Source of the DNA: an uncultured Ruminococcus sp.
GTDB lineage: Bacteria; Bacillota; Clostridia; Oscillospirales; Ruminococcaceae
Direction of reading: 5' to 3'
Length of the DNA stretch: 64,000 bases
NCBI RefSeq assembly: GCF_934476685.1
Contig: NZ_CAKSNX010000006.1
Coordinates: 62,001-126,000, forward strand
Below the pieces are notes generated by a model. That model was not told the DNA's origin. It ran no database searches and saw only the letters and a program-made list of their open reading frames with translations. Below are positions 50,912 through 60,128 of the stretch, one piece after another. Within the stretch, counting starts at the first letter, position 1. Every line of letters begins with the position of its first letter. The position numbers and the translations under genes were made by a program.

Positions 50912-52117
50912 ATGAAAGATGCAAAAAAAGCAAGAAAGATAATATGCCTTACAGCCTGCATATGCGCCCTCAGCCTTACAACGGCTCTGACCTCATGCTC
51001 TGAGTCGATAAGGAGCGACAGCTCAAAGACTTCAAAGAAAGACGCAGGCAGTGCATCATCAGAAAGTTCCGATAAGGACAGGATAACTGAACTTGAGGAC
51101 AAGGTAGAAAAGCTTTCAAAGGTCATAGCAGGAGAATATGGCATTGACGGCGACACCACCAACTGTGACGACTATGATTTCGGCGAAGTGCACGACGTTT
51201 ATGACGATACTGCCGTCATTGAGGCTTACAAGTCAGGGGACGATTCAAAGCTTACTGACGATAAGGATAAGTTTATCCTCAAAAGTCTGAAAGAGGCTAT
51301 AAGCAGCATAATCACAGACGATATGGACGATTACTCCAAGGAAAAGGCTGTATATGACTACATATTCGCAAACACAACTTATGATGACGGCGAACTTGCG
51401 GCAATAAGCAGCGGACAGGATTTCTCCCACACGCCATATGGATTTTTCAAGGATCACACAACTATCTGCGTGGGCAATGCGACCACATTCAAGCTCTTTA
51501 TGGACGCACTCGGCATAGACTGCAAGATAATCCACTGCACAGCAGAGAGTGAACACGCTTGGGACGTTGTAAATATAGACGGTGACTGGTATCACGTTGA
51601 CCTCACATTTGACAACGGCTCTGACGGCAACCCTGATTATGCAAGATTCAATGTCAATGACGATATCAAAATGGACGACGGCTATGACTGGAGCGATCAG
51701 GACGATATACCAGAATGCACGAGCCTTAAATACTGCTATCTTGCAAAAAATGCAAAGGAAATATCTGACGTATATCAGATCCCTGCCGAACTTGAAAATG
51801 GATTTAAAGACGGAAATACATCACTGAATTTCAAAATGAAACTGCCTGAAAATGTTGATGAGGACTCCGCTCAGTATGAACTTTCAAGCATATTCGACGG
51901 TGTATCTTCTAAAAACAACAATGAATATCTCAGCTGCACATCAACTTTCTGCAGCGACGGATATCTGTATTTCAGTGTGACAAAAGAATCATATGACGAC
52001 AGCGAATTTGTCTCGGACGATAACACTCTTGACATAGATATAAACAAACTCAGCGAGGCTTTTGACAAGGTTGACGGAATAACATTTGATCCAGACTCGG
52101 TTTCATATATGAGCTGA
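50912..52117 (+). CDS. transglutaminase-like lipoprotein
   Basis: A 401-residue predicted lipoprotein: lipobox LTSC (C29), short coiled coil (about 57-75, ITELEDKVEKLSKVI), a transglutaminase-like core with the full triad C186 (TICVGNATTF), H215 (SEHAWDVV) and D230 (YHVDLTFD), and a C-terminal domain of about 130 residues. Such exported domains act as peptidases or cross-linkers of wall or surface proteins. AGGAG precedes the ATG. Confidence 0.85.
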   Translation: MKDAKKARKIICLTACICALSLTTALTSCSESIRSDSSKTSKKDAGSASSESSDKDRITELEDKVEKLSKVIAGEYGIDGDTTNCDDYDFGEVHDVYDDTAVIEAYKSGDDSKLTDDKDKFILKSLKEAISSIITDDMDDYSKEKAVYDYIFANTTYDDGELAAISSGQDFSHTPYGFFKDHTTICVGNATTFKLFMDALGIDCKIIHCTAESEHAWDVVNIDGDWYHVDLTFDNGSDGNPDYARFNVNDDIKMDDGYDWSDQDDIPECTSLKYCYLAKNAKEISDVYQIPAELENGFKDGNTSLNFKMKLPENVDEDSAQYELSSIFDGVSSKNNNEYLSCTSTFCSDGYLYFSVTKESYDDSEFVSDDNTLDIDINKLSEAFDKVDGITFDPDSVSYMS

Positions 52118-52146
52118 TACAGCTGACATAATAAAAGTGCTAAAAT

Positions 52147-52198
52147 AAACTGCCCTGCGGCAAAGGATACAATATCCCGCCGCAGGGCAGTTTTTAAT
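52147..52198. terminator. bidirectional terminator
   Basis: 15-base perfect stem AAACTGCCCTGCGGC / GCCGCAGGGCAGTTT with T5 on the plus strand and T-rich sequence on the minus strand; shared by the transglutaminase gene and convergent hydA. Confidence 0.88.
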
Positions 52199-52230
52199 TT
52201 GCAATTATAATTATTATAATTTTTATAATT

Positions 52231-53913
52231 TTACTTATGAACGTATGAAACGTGGAGAAGTTCGTGTTCTTTTCCCTTTAGTATGCCGTTATAAAGCTCT
52301 GTCATAAGCGGATTTTCTTCCGAACGTTTAAGTGTGCAAAGCTTATCTGCATTGTACAGATTTACACTTCTCTCTGCCTTTTCGCCCACGGTAGCCTTAG
52401 GCTGTCCGCCGCCGCTTATGCAGCCGTTAGGGCAAGCCATTACTTCGATAAGGTCGAAATGCTCGCCGTTTCTTATTCTCTCCATAATAGGTGCAACATT
52501 TTTAAGTCCGTTTACTACGCATATCTTTACGGTTTTATCATCGAGGAGAAGCTCAAATTCCTTTATTCCGCCAAATCCTCTTACGCCCTCAAAAGCAAGA
52601 TTTCTCAGGGATGCTATGGATTTATCCGAGGATACACGTCTTATAACAGCCTCTGTTACGCCGCCTGTTACGCCGAAAATAACTCCTGCGCCTGTCATTG
52701 TTCCGAACGGCATATCTACCGACTCAGGCTCTATCTCGTTGAATACGATGCCTGCTTCCTTTATCATAAGGATAAGTTCCTGCGTGGTGATAACATAATC
52801 CACCAGCGGCTTGCCGTTTTCGTCCTTGAACTCATCTCTTGCAGCCTCGCCTTTCTTGGCTGTACATGGCATAACGGCTACTGAAAGCAGCTTTTTGCCC
52901 TTGTTTCCGAACTGTTCCTTTATGACGGACGCAAACATCTGCATAGGCGAACGGCAGGTCGATACGTTTGGCAGCATTTCAGGATATTCATTCTCGCAAT
53001 ACTTCACCCATGCAGGGCAGCATGATGTGAACAGCGGCAGATTTTCTCCCTTTTCAAGTCTTTGTGCAAACTCCTTTGACTCTTCCATTACCGTAAGGTC
53101 GGCTGCTGTGGAGGTATCGAAAATATAGTCAAAGCCTATTCTTCTGAGAGCCGCAACTATCTTGCCCATTACGTTTTCGCCCTGATAGTTGAACTCCTTT
53201 GCCACGGCAACTCTTACCGCAGGTGCGATCTGTGCCACAGCAATGGTATCGTCATTGTTAAGATGTTTCCAAAGAAGGTGGCTGTCGTTCTTTATGATTA
53301 TGGCAGCGGTCGGACAGACTGCTGCACACTGTCCGCAGCCTACGCAGTTTGAATCTCCGATAGGCTTGTCAAATGAACAGGCTACCTTCATCTTTGAACC
53401 TCTGTTTGCAAAATCTATTGCGCCAACATTCTGAACTTCGTTGCAGACTCTTACACAGTCGCCGCAGAGGATACACTTATTTGCATCTCTTGTGATAGAA
53501 AGTGAGGAATCGTCGATACACGGCTTATCCTTTGTATTCGGAAATCTTACTCTGTGGATATCAAATCTTGCAGCAAGCTCCTGAAGTTTACATTTTCCGT
53601 TCTTATCGCAGGTCGTGCAGTCGCCGCAGTGATTGGACAGCAGCAGCTCAAGTATCATTTTTCTGTATTTTCTCAGTCTTGGAGTATTTGTGCGTATCTC
53701 CATTCCGCTCTTAGGCGGTGTTGAACAGGCTGCAACGATAGAACCCCACTTATCCTCAACCATACACATTCTGCAAGCGCCGTAAACAGACAGCTCAGAA
53801 TAGTAACAGAACGTAGGGAGGTCTATCCCTGCCTTTCTTATAAGCTCAAGCAGATTTTTCTCACCGTTTATGGCAACGGGAATATTATCTATTATCATAA
53901 AATTGTTGTTCAT
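52231..53913 (-). CDS. hydA: [FeFe] hydrogenase catalytic subunit
   Basis: A 560-residue H2-forming subunit. N-terminal [2Fe-2S] domain (about 1-78), His-Cys3 cluster HCGDCTTCDKNGKC (about 95-108), two [4Fe-4S] clusters (CILCGDCVRVC, CVGCGQCAAVCP), and H-cluster signatures L1 TSCCPAW, L2 MPCTAKKGE and L3 EVMACPNGCISGGGQP, all intact. With hydB and hydC it forms the trimeric NAD- and ferredoxin-dependent bifurcating type. It is shorter than the Thermotoga subunit, lacking a C-terminal [2Fe-2S] extension. Confidence 0.96.
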   Translation of the reverse strand: MNNNFMIIDNIPVAINGEKNLLELIRKAGIDLPTFCYYSELSVYGACRMCMVEDKWGSIVAACSTPPKSGMEIRTNTPRLRKYRKMILELLLSNHCGDCTTCDKNGKCKLQELAARFDIHRVRFPNTKDKPCIDDSSLSITRDANKCILCGDCVRVCNEVQNVGAIDFANRGSKMKVACSFDKPIGDSNCVGCGQCAAVCPTAAIIIKNDSHLLWKHLNNDDTIAVAQIAPAVRVAVAKEFNYQGENVMGKIVAALRRIGFDYIFDTSTAADLTVMEESKEFAQRLEKGENLPLFTSCCPAWVKYCENEYPEMLPNVSTCRSPMQMFASVIKEQFGNKGKKLLSVAVMPCTAKKGEAARDEFKDENGKPLVDYVITTQELILMIKEAGIVFNEIEPESVDMPFGTMTGAGVIFGVTGGVTEAVIRRVSSDKSIASLRNLAFEGVRGFGGIKEFELLLDDKTVKICVVNGLKNVAPIMERIRNGEHFDLIEVMACPNGCISGGGQPKATVGEKAERSVNLYNADKLCTLKRSEENPLMTELYNGILKGKEHELLHVSYVHK

Positions 53914-53921
53914 TGTAACTG

Positions 53922-55814
53922 TTAAACCTCCTTGACAGCCTTGAAATGACAGCCTTCAACGCAAGCTCCGCACTTTATGCACTTAGCTGTGTCGATCTTG
54001 AACGGACTTCTGATCTCTCCGCTGATAGCTCCCACAGGACAGGCTCTTGCACATTTTGAACATCCCTTGCAAAGCTCAGGATCGATCTGATATGTAACAA
54101 GCTTCTTGCAGTTGCCCGCAGGACATTTCTTATCCCTTATATGCGCCTCATATTCATCACGGAAATTCTTTATTGTTGATACAACAGGGAATGCTGCGGT
54201 CTTTCCCAGTCCGCAGAGTGCAGTTGAAGATATAGTATCTGCCAGTTCGAGCAGCAGGTCGATATCGCCCTCTTCTCCTCTGCCGTCAACTATTCTTTCC
54301 AGTATCTCCAGCATTCTTCTTGTACCCTCACGGCAAGGAACGCACTTTCCGCATGACTCGTTCTGTGTGAAGTTCATAAAAAATCTTGCGACCTCGACCA
54401 TGCACGACTTATCGTCCATTACTACAAGTCCGCCCGAACCGATCATTGCGCCGACTTTTTTCAGCGAGTCAAAGTCAAGTGAGATATCAAGGTTAGGCGT
54501 AACAAGACATCCGCCCGACGGTCCGCCGATCTGAACAGCCTTGAACTTTCCGTCCCCTCTCATTCCTCCGCCTATCTCATAAATTACCTTTCTGAGGGAA
54601 GTTCCCATAGGCACTTCGATAAGACCTGTGTTTGAGATATTTCCTGTAAGAGCGAAAGCCTTTGTTCCCGGTGAATTTTCAGGTCCTATGGACTTGAACC
54701 ACGCTGCACCCTTGTTTATGATGAGCGGCACGTTCGCAAGAGTTTCAACGTTATTGAGAACTGTCGGCTGATCGAAAAGGCCATGCTCTACGGTTCTAGG
54801 AGGCTTTACTCTCGGCATACCTCTCTTGCCCTCGATAGACGCTGTAAGAGCTGAACCCTCGCCGCATACGAACGCTCCTGCACCTCTGTTTATATGTATT
54901 CTGAATGAAAATCCTGTTCCGAGGATATCGTCGCCCAGCAGTCCGAACTGTTCAGCCTGTGCGATAGCTCCCCTCAGTCTTTCAACTGCAAGAGGGTATT
55001 CCGCACGAACGTAGATATATCCGTCCTTTGCCCCAGTTGCGATACCTGCGATCATCATACCTTCAAGAAGTCTGTGCGGATCGCCCTCCATTATGGATCT
55101 GTCCATAAATGCACCGGGGTCGCCCTCGTCGCCGTTGCAGACAACATACTTCACGGGACTTGTCTGCTTTGCTACGCTTGCCCATTTTCTTCCGAGAGGA
55201 AATCCTCCGCCGCCTCGTCCTCTGAGGTTTGATTCTGTCATTTCATTAAGTATATCCGCAGGGGTCATCTCCAGCAGAGCCTTTTCAAAAGCAGTATATC
55301 CGCCGATAGCAAGATACTCCTTTATAGAAGTTGCGTCGATATGACCGCAATGTTCCAGAACTATTCTGTTCTGCATTTTATAGAAAGGTATCTCTGCCTG
55401 CTGACGGTATATCTCGCCGTTTTTCTTATAGCAGAGCCTTTCAACACATTCGTTGTTGAGGATAGTCTTGTCAACGATCTCTTCAACGTCCTCAAGCTTT
55501 ACCTTTGTGTAAAGCCAGCCCTCAGGCTCTATTCTTACCAAAGGTCCCATTTCGCAGAAGCCATGACATCCGCTTCTCTTTACTCCCACAGCGCCCTCAT
55601 GGATATCGTCATCGTGAGGTTCGTCAGCAAGAGCAACCACACATTCCAGTCCCTTAGCCTGAATATCCTCGATAAGTTTATTATATATTTTCAGAGAACC
55701 GCCTGCAACGCAGCCTGTACCTGCACAGACAAGTATCTTTCTTGCCTGCTTGTCAACAAGCCCGCCGTATGTAATTCTGGCATTATCCAGATCGTATTTC
55801 GTTTTAAGCAGCAT
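53922..55814 (-). CDS. hydB: hydrogenase NuoF-like subunit
   Basis: A 630-residue subunit carrying the FMN/NADH site. Thioredoxin-like [2Fe-2S] domain (CAGTGCVAGG and GCHGFCEMGP), NuoF core with GRGGGGFPLGRKW, CNGDEGDPGAF and the [4Fe-4S] motif ESCGKCVPCREG, and a C-terminal pair of ferredoxin clusters (CKGCSKCARACP, CIKCGACVEGC). It follows hydC by two bases. This is the electron-splitting subunit in known complexes. Confidence 0.95.
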   Translation of the reverse strand: MLLKTKYDLDNARITYGGLVDKQARKILVCAGTGCVAGGSLKIYNKLIEDIQAKGLECVVALADEPHDDDIHEGAVGVKRSGCHGFCEMGPLVRIEPEGWLYTKVKLEDVEEIVDKTILNNECVERLCYKKNGEIYRQQAEIPFYKMQNRIVLEHCGHIDATSIKEYLAIGGYTAFEKALLEMTPADILNEMTESNLRGRGGGGFPLGRKWASVAKQTSPVKYVVCNGDEGDPGAFMDRSIMEGDPHRLLEGMMIAGIATGAKDGYIYVRAEYPLAVERLRGAIAQAEQFGLLGDDILGTGFSFRIHINRGAGAFVCGEGSALTASIEGKRGMPRVKPPRTVEHGLFDQPTVLNNVETLANVPLIINKGAAWFKSIGPENSPGTKAFALTGNISNTGLIEVPMGTSLRKVIYEIGGGMRGDGKFKAVQIGGPSGGCLVTPNLDISLDFDSLKKVGAMIGSGGLVVMDDKSCMVEVARFFMNFTQNESCGKCVPCREGTRRMLEILERIVDGRGEEGDIDLLLELADTISSTALCGLGKTAAFPVVSTIKNFRDEYEAHIRDKKCPAGNCKKLVTYQIDPELCKGCSKCARACPVGAISGEIRSPFKIDTAKCIKCGACVEGCHFKAVKEV

Positions 55815-55816
55815 TA

Positions 55817-56287
55817 TTATTCAGCCTCCTTTAATTCTTTGAGCAAAGCCGCAGCCTTGTCAGGAGTCATAGCAGGGTGTACCTCATCATTTACCGTCAT
55901 AACAGGCGCAAGTCCGCAAGCGCCAAGACATGAAACTGTTTCCAGAGTAAACATAAGATCGTCGGTAGTGGTCTTTGTTTCGGAAAGTCCCAGTTCACTT
56001 CTGAGGTACTGAAGAATGTCTGTGGATTTTCTTACATGACAGGCTGTACCGTCACAGCATTTAAGCACATACTTTCCCTTGGGTTCAAGTGAAAAATTCT
56101 CATAGAACGTTGCCACGCTGTATATCCTTGCTTCACCTGTACCGAGCTTTTTCGCAAGGTAAGGGAATATCTCTTTCGGGAGATAGTGATATATCTCCTG
56201 AATATCCTGCAAGATAGCAATGACCGCTGTTTTTTCGTGATTTTCCAGAATTTTATCGATCGGTGAAAAATCAAATTCTTTTGACAT
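55817..56287 (-). CDS. hydC: hydrogenase NuoE-like subunit
   Basis: A 156-residue thioredoxin-fold [2Fe-2S] protein with cysteines in CCDGTACHVR and CLGACGLAP. First gene of hydCBA. GGAGG precedes the ATG. A half site TTGTTAA at 56303-56309 recalls Rex but has no matching second half. Confidence 0.94.
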   Translation of the reverse strand: MSKEFDFSPIDKILENHEKTAVIAILQDIQEIYHYLPKEIFPYLAKKLGTGEARIYSVATFYENFSLEPKGKYVLKCCDGTACHVRKSTDILQYLRSELGLSETKTTTDDLMFTLETVSCLGACGLAPVMTVNDEVHPAMTPDKAAALLKELKEAE

Positions 56288-56301
56288 AGCATTTCCTCCA
56301 T

Positions 56302-56630
56302 TTTGTTAAAATGATTACCATATAAATAATCAAAACATTATGCTATCTTTAATTATATATCATATAGCCTATCTTGAATAATATAAATATTGACATAGGG
56401 TCATATATATTTGTTATGTTTCATATTAAGTCCGTCATATTTTATAAACTTTATCACGCCATTTTATATAAATCACACAAAGTAAACGTTATTAGAAATT
56501 AAGAAAAATTGTAATCAATTATTAATCTATATATAATTTAATATATTTCATATTACATAATTAATTCTTCTATTTACACAAGCCAACTTTTTATCACGCT
56601 AATTTATGAACATGGTTATTTTTCAGCGCA
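56302..56630. other. AT-rich intergenic region upstream of hydC
   Basis: No gene seen. AGTAAACGTTATTA at 56481-56494 is cre-like (12 of 14 positions counting free ones) about 195 bases before hydC. No strong promoter with consensus spacing was found for hydC; TATAAT on the minus strand near 56354 has a weak -35. Confidence 0.4.
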
Positions 56631-56662
56631 AAAAAAGACAGCCTGCATAAAACAGACTGTCA
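56631..56662 (-). terminator. terminator of the surface protein gene
   Basis: GACAGTCTG / CAGGCTGTC stem (one G-T) and T7 tail on the minus strand. Confidence 0.82.
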
Positions 56663-56682
56663 AAAGATCTTAAAACTTAAAT

Positions 56683-57645
56683 TTAATAGAACTTATTCTT
56701 TGCCTTTCTAATCAGGAGAACGATAAGAACTACTACACCTACCGCAAGAACACCGATACCGATATAAACGATAGTCATTTTTGTACTTGTTCCCTCGCCT
56801 TCAGTTTTCTCTGAAAGGCTTACTGTATTATCCTTCTTCTTGACTTTAAGTCCCTGTACAACTTCCTGCGGCTTTGCATTCTGGTTGTAACCGTCAAGGT
56901 TAGCTACCTGCTTGCCTGTTCTTGTGGTAACTGTAAAGTTATCAAGATAAAGGATATCAACTGTTTCCGTTACCTTCTGGAGCGGAACGTCGATAACGAG
57001 CTTTGTTGCGCCGATATCCTCCGCAATACTCATTACGCCCTTTGCATACTGTGTAGTATTGTTTGCGTCAGTATCATTGTATTCAAGTCTGAGTTCTGTG
57101 CTGTCCAGTTTCTTGTAATCATCATCACAAGCATATACAAAGCAGCTGTCGCCCATAAGCAGACCCTTTATATCAGGATTAAGACGGTAGTTGAATGTGA
57201 TCATCGAGCCGTCAAAGTAGTTCATACCGAACTCACCTGCGTGAAGTTCAACGCCCAGTGTAAGATAATCTGCGTCCTCATTGTCAGCCTCAGGATAGAT
57301 AAGATTGTTATCCGAATCTCTCATAAGCCATGCAAACTGCTGAAGGTCTGTGATCTCATTTGCAGTAGACGCTGTGAGTTTCATAGACTGACCCTGATAA
57401 GCATACTTTGTTTCAGATTTAGCTTCAAGATTTATAAGTGAAGCGTCCTTTGTCATATGAATAGAATTTTTCCAATCGGTAAGATCGAAAGAAAGAGTAG
57501 GTGCAGATGTATCATCTGTAAGCATACTTTCGTTTTCCCAGTAAGTGTCGATCTTACGTTCTTCTTCCTCAGCAAAAACAGAAACAGCTGAACAGAGTGA
57601 CATCACCGCAGCTGCTGCTAAACAGGCTATTCTTTTCAATTTCAT
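56683..57645 (-). CDS. secreted protein with C-terminal membrane anchor
   Basis: A 320-residue protein: signal peptide (cleavage after VFA, residue 25), a beta-rich extracellular region of about 240 residues with VDILYLDNFTV at its end, a motif common in carbohydrate-binding sandwiches (inference), then one membrane helix near 290-311 and a KAKNKFY tail. No LPXTG-like motif, so it is anchored by the helix. Promoter TTGACA-17-TAAAAT and a tandem cre-like site lie upstream. Confidence 0.78.
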   Translation of the reverse strand: MKLKRIACLAAAAVMSLCSAVSVFAEEEERKIDTYWENESMLTDDTSAPTLSFDLTDWKNSIHMTKDASLINLEAKSETKYAYQGQSMKLTASTANEITDLQQFAWLMRDSDNNLIYPEADNEDADYLTLGVELHAGEFGMNYFDGSMITFNYRLNPDIKGLLMGDSCFVYACDDDYKKLDSTELRLEYNDTDANNTTQYAKGVMSIAEDIGATKLVIDVPLQKVTETVDILYLDNFTVTTRTGKQVANLDGYNQNAKPQEVVQGLKVKKKDNTVSLSEKTEGEGTSTKMTIVYIGIGVLAVGVVVLIVLLIRKAKNKFY

Positions 57646-57717
57646 TTATAGTTCCTCCCTGATAATATTGTAGGGGGCAAACAGCAAACACATAAATTCG
57701 CCCATATCACAGTATAT

Positions 57718-57746
57718 ATTTTACACCTTTTCGTTCAAAATGTCAA
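57718..57746 (-). promoter_or_regulatory. promoter of the surface protein gene
   Basis: Minus strand TTGACA (57746-57741), 17 bases, TAAAAT (57723-57718). Confidence 0.78.
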
Positions 57747-57772
57747 TAGTATTATACACCCAACGAATGATA

Positions 57773-57797
57773 TGTAATCGTTTTGTAATCGTTTTAC
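57773..57797. promoter_or_regulatory. tandem cre-like sites
   Basis: TGTAATCGTTTT repeated head to tail, ending TGTAATCGTTTTAC, 27 bases upstream of the -35 box. The core AAAACGATTAC is the same as at 28598 and 29692. Confidence 0.5.
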
Positions 57798-57867
57798 TTA
57801 ACCTCAATTAATTATTTATTAATATTAACAATATGCTATTCGACATTCTGGTTACAGCCGCCGACAA

Positions 57868-57905
57868 AAAAAGAACGGTCCTGCAGAATATGCAAAGCCG
57901 TTCTT
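57868..57905 (-). terminator. terminator of the membrane protein gene
   Basis: AAAGAACGG / CCGTTCTTT outer stem with TGCA pairs inside and a T7 tail on the minus strand. Confidence 0.82.
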
Positions 57906-57931
57906 TAATATTCATATGATTTCGGCAGTTA

Positions 57932-58789
57932 TCAGCTTATTCCGATAAAGTCGAGGTACTGTTTCTTAGGCATTACGATAACAGAAGTTTCTTTAAGATC
58001 GTCCTCTGCTGAAAGTCTGTACTGCACCTTGAGCTTGCCGTCCTCTTCATCAACTACCCAGCCGACATCAGGGACAGTTCCTCTTATGCCCTTATTGGAT
58101 ATAGTTTTCTCTATACCCTTCTGCTTAAGAGTGAAGAATTTAAGCTTTATATCCTGACCGTAAGGTATAACGCAAATATTTACGCCGCCCTTATCGCTGT
58201 CCTGAACATCATAGAGAACTATCTGATATTCGCCGTCAGGAGATATGGTATTTTCGTCTGTGGTTTCCTCACAGATCTTTGTGTACTGTGATTTATACAG
58301 GCTGAACACATCTGTTCCCCTGTCCATATCCGCATTGAGCTGAGTTTTTACAGAAGTTCCGCCGAAGAGCAGATTGAGAACGAAATATGCCACGATACCG
58401 AGAACGTACATCAGCAGATATATCGTACCCATTATTACCTTTACGGTTTCGTGAGTATCAGCGGCAAAGAACATTACAGCTGCCACCACAAACGGCGGTA
58501 TTATAAGTATCCAGTCATACATATTGAAAAGTATCATAAAGAATACTACCGGCAGCATAAGTACGCTCAGCAGCCTTGTCACAAATTCCTCTCTTGTGAA
58601 GATCATAAGACCGAGGAAAACAACGCTCGCCACCACATATACAGTCAAAAACGACTTTTCTTTTCCTGCTGCAAATTCAAGATCGTACAGGAAAGTCGCC
58701 CAGGTTATGAGCATGATAACAGCAAAGTATGCTATATTGAATACCGACACCGCTCTTTTGACCCAGACATTGGATAAAAAGTCCTTCAT
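57932..58789 (-). CDS. membrane protein of unknown function
   Basis: A 285-residue protein with five hydrophobic segments in the first 150 residues (about 14-35, 45-62, 70-88, 90-108, 118-142) and a soluble domain of about 130 residues predicted outside or inside the membrane. I recognise no family. It has its own terminator and follows the efflux-adaptor gene by about 180 bases. Confidence 0.7.
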   Translation of the reverse strand: MKDFLSNVWVKRAVSVFNIAYFAVIMLITWATFLYDLEFAAGKEKSFLTVYVVASVVFLGLMIFTREEFVTRLLSVLMLPVVFFMILFNMYDWILIIPPFVVAAVMFFAADTHETVKVIMGTIYLLMYVLGIVAYFVLNLLFGGTSVKTQLNADMDRGTDVFSLYKSQYTKICEETTDENTISPDGEYQIVLYDVQDSDKGGVNICVIPYGQDIKLKFFTLKQKGIEKTISNKGIRGTVPDVGWVVDEEDGKLKVQYRLSAEDDLKETSVIVMPKKQYLDFIGIS

Positions 58790-58966
58790 TTCAAATATTC
58801 CTCCTATTTTACGTTTTGTGTCTACATTATATTTTATACGAAATTGCGTAAAAAATCAAGTCAAAATCCAATGATATGCAAATTTTTTCTCTTTTGCATA
58901 ATATGAATACTAAGGTACGTTTTTTTAAGTCAATACCGCACAATGCCCTCAAACGGCATTAGCGGG

Positions 58967-59965
58967 CTAATTCAGAATTATCTCCTCGCCGCCGCTCAGA
59001 CCTGATAAGACCTCGACATTTTCATTATCCTCTATACCGAGTTCAATATCCTGCTCCACCTTTACGCCGTCCACTAGAAGATTTACATAGGTTCTGCCGG
59101 AAAGATTTTTCACAGCCTTCTGAGGTATTACCACGGTATCCATTCTTGAATAGATATCAAACACCACCTGAACATCGCCGAAATCCATAAGATCTGCGTC
59201 GTTGGACGGTGTGATAACATATGTATAGGCTGAAAAATCTCCGTTTTCATCATAGACGATATCCGTAACCGTGCCGGAGCTGGTGTTTGCGCCCTGTTCA
59301 AGCCTTACGGCAGTACCGAAGTTTACATTGTTGAGCTGATTGTCATAGACCTGAACGCAGAGATACTGCTGTGACTTATCGGAAGTATAACCGAAAACGC
59401 TGCCCTTTGAAACCGGTGAATTTACATTCAGCGGCTGGTCACGTCTGTCCAATGCGGTGAATTCTCCGTCGCAGGGGGCATAGACGTTATAATCGTCCAG
59501 CGACTCCACAAGATGATCGTAGGTCATCTGTTCAAGCTCAAGGTCATATTCCGCCATAGTTATCTCATCGGCGGAAGCGTTGTTTGCATACAGCGTGTTG
59601 ACGGTGCTTTTCGCCTGATCAAGCCTTATTTCCTCACGCTCGATCTGTTCCTGAACATCGTCAGAATAGAGCGTACAGAGCAGATCGCCCTTTTTCACGT
59701 CGCAAGGTGATTCCACCTCGATAGACTTTATCTGACCGTTCGCCTTGAACACCACAGATTCGCTGTACGGATAGCCCCATGTGCCGACCTGATAATACTC
59801 CTGCGAGATATCAGTTACCTCTGCCTTGCAGGTCTTATAGGATATCTCCTTTGTTTCAAGTATCGGAACGGCGATCTTTTCTTCTTTATTTTTATCTGAG
59901 AAAGCTGAGCAGGAGCATAGCGAAAGTGCCAGCGCCGCAGCAGCCACAAAAGCGACAGCTTTCAT
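58967..59965 (-). CDS. efflux adaptor (HlyD/MFP) lipoprotein
   Basis: A 332-residue membrane-fusion protein: lipobox LCSC (C19), a biotinyl-lipoyl half (KANGQIKSIEVESPCDVKKGD), an alpha-hairpin (about 110-150), the second half (YAPCDGEFTALD) and beta-barrel domains. Such proteins usually partner an ABC or RND exporter, but none is adjacent, so it is an orphan adaptor. A hairpin (58936-58964) follows its stop without a clear T run. Confidence 0.83.
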   Translation of the reverse strand: MKAVAFVAAAALALSLCSCSAFSDKNKEEKIAVPILETKEISYKTCKAEVTDISQEYYQVGTWGYPYSESVVFKANGQIKSIEVESPCDVKKGDLLCTLYSDDVQEQIEREEIRLDQAKSTVNTLYANNASADEITMAEYDLELEQMTYDHLVESLDDYNVYAPCDGEFTALDRRDQPLNVNSPVSKGSVFGYTSDKSQQYLCVQVYDNQLNNVNFGTAVRLEQGANTSSGTVTDIVYDENGDFSAYTYVITPSNDADLMDFGDVQVVFDIYSRMDTVVIPQKAVKNLSGRTYVNLLVDGVKVEQDIELGIEDNENVEVLSGLSGGEEIILN

Positions 59966-60128
59966 AATTCATCCTTTCAATATCAAAATATTCAAATAAG
60001 ATACATACACAAGTTCATATAATAACATTATATCATTTTCCGCTTGATTTTACAAGAAACCGCCGATCATATTGTAGCCATGCACAATATACGGCACAAA
60101 TATTTGTGGATTTACACCACTAAAGAAT

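Noticed and set aside
56303..56320. Rex operator upstream of hydC
   Set aside because: Only the half site TTGTTAA is present; the second half does not match.
58936..58964. Terminator after the efflux-adaptor gene
   Set aside because: There is a hairpin but no adjacent T run on the minus strand, so it was not listed as a terminator.
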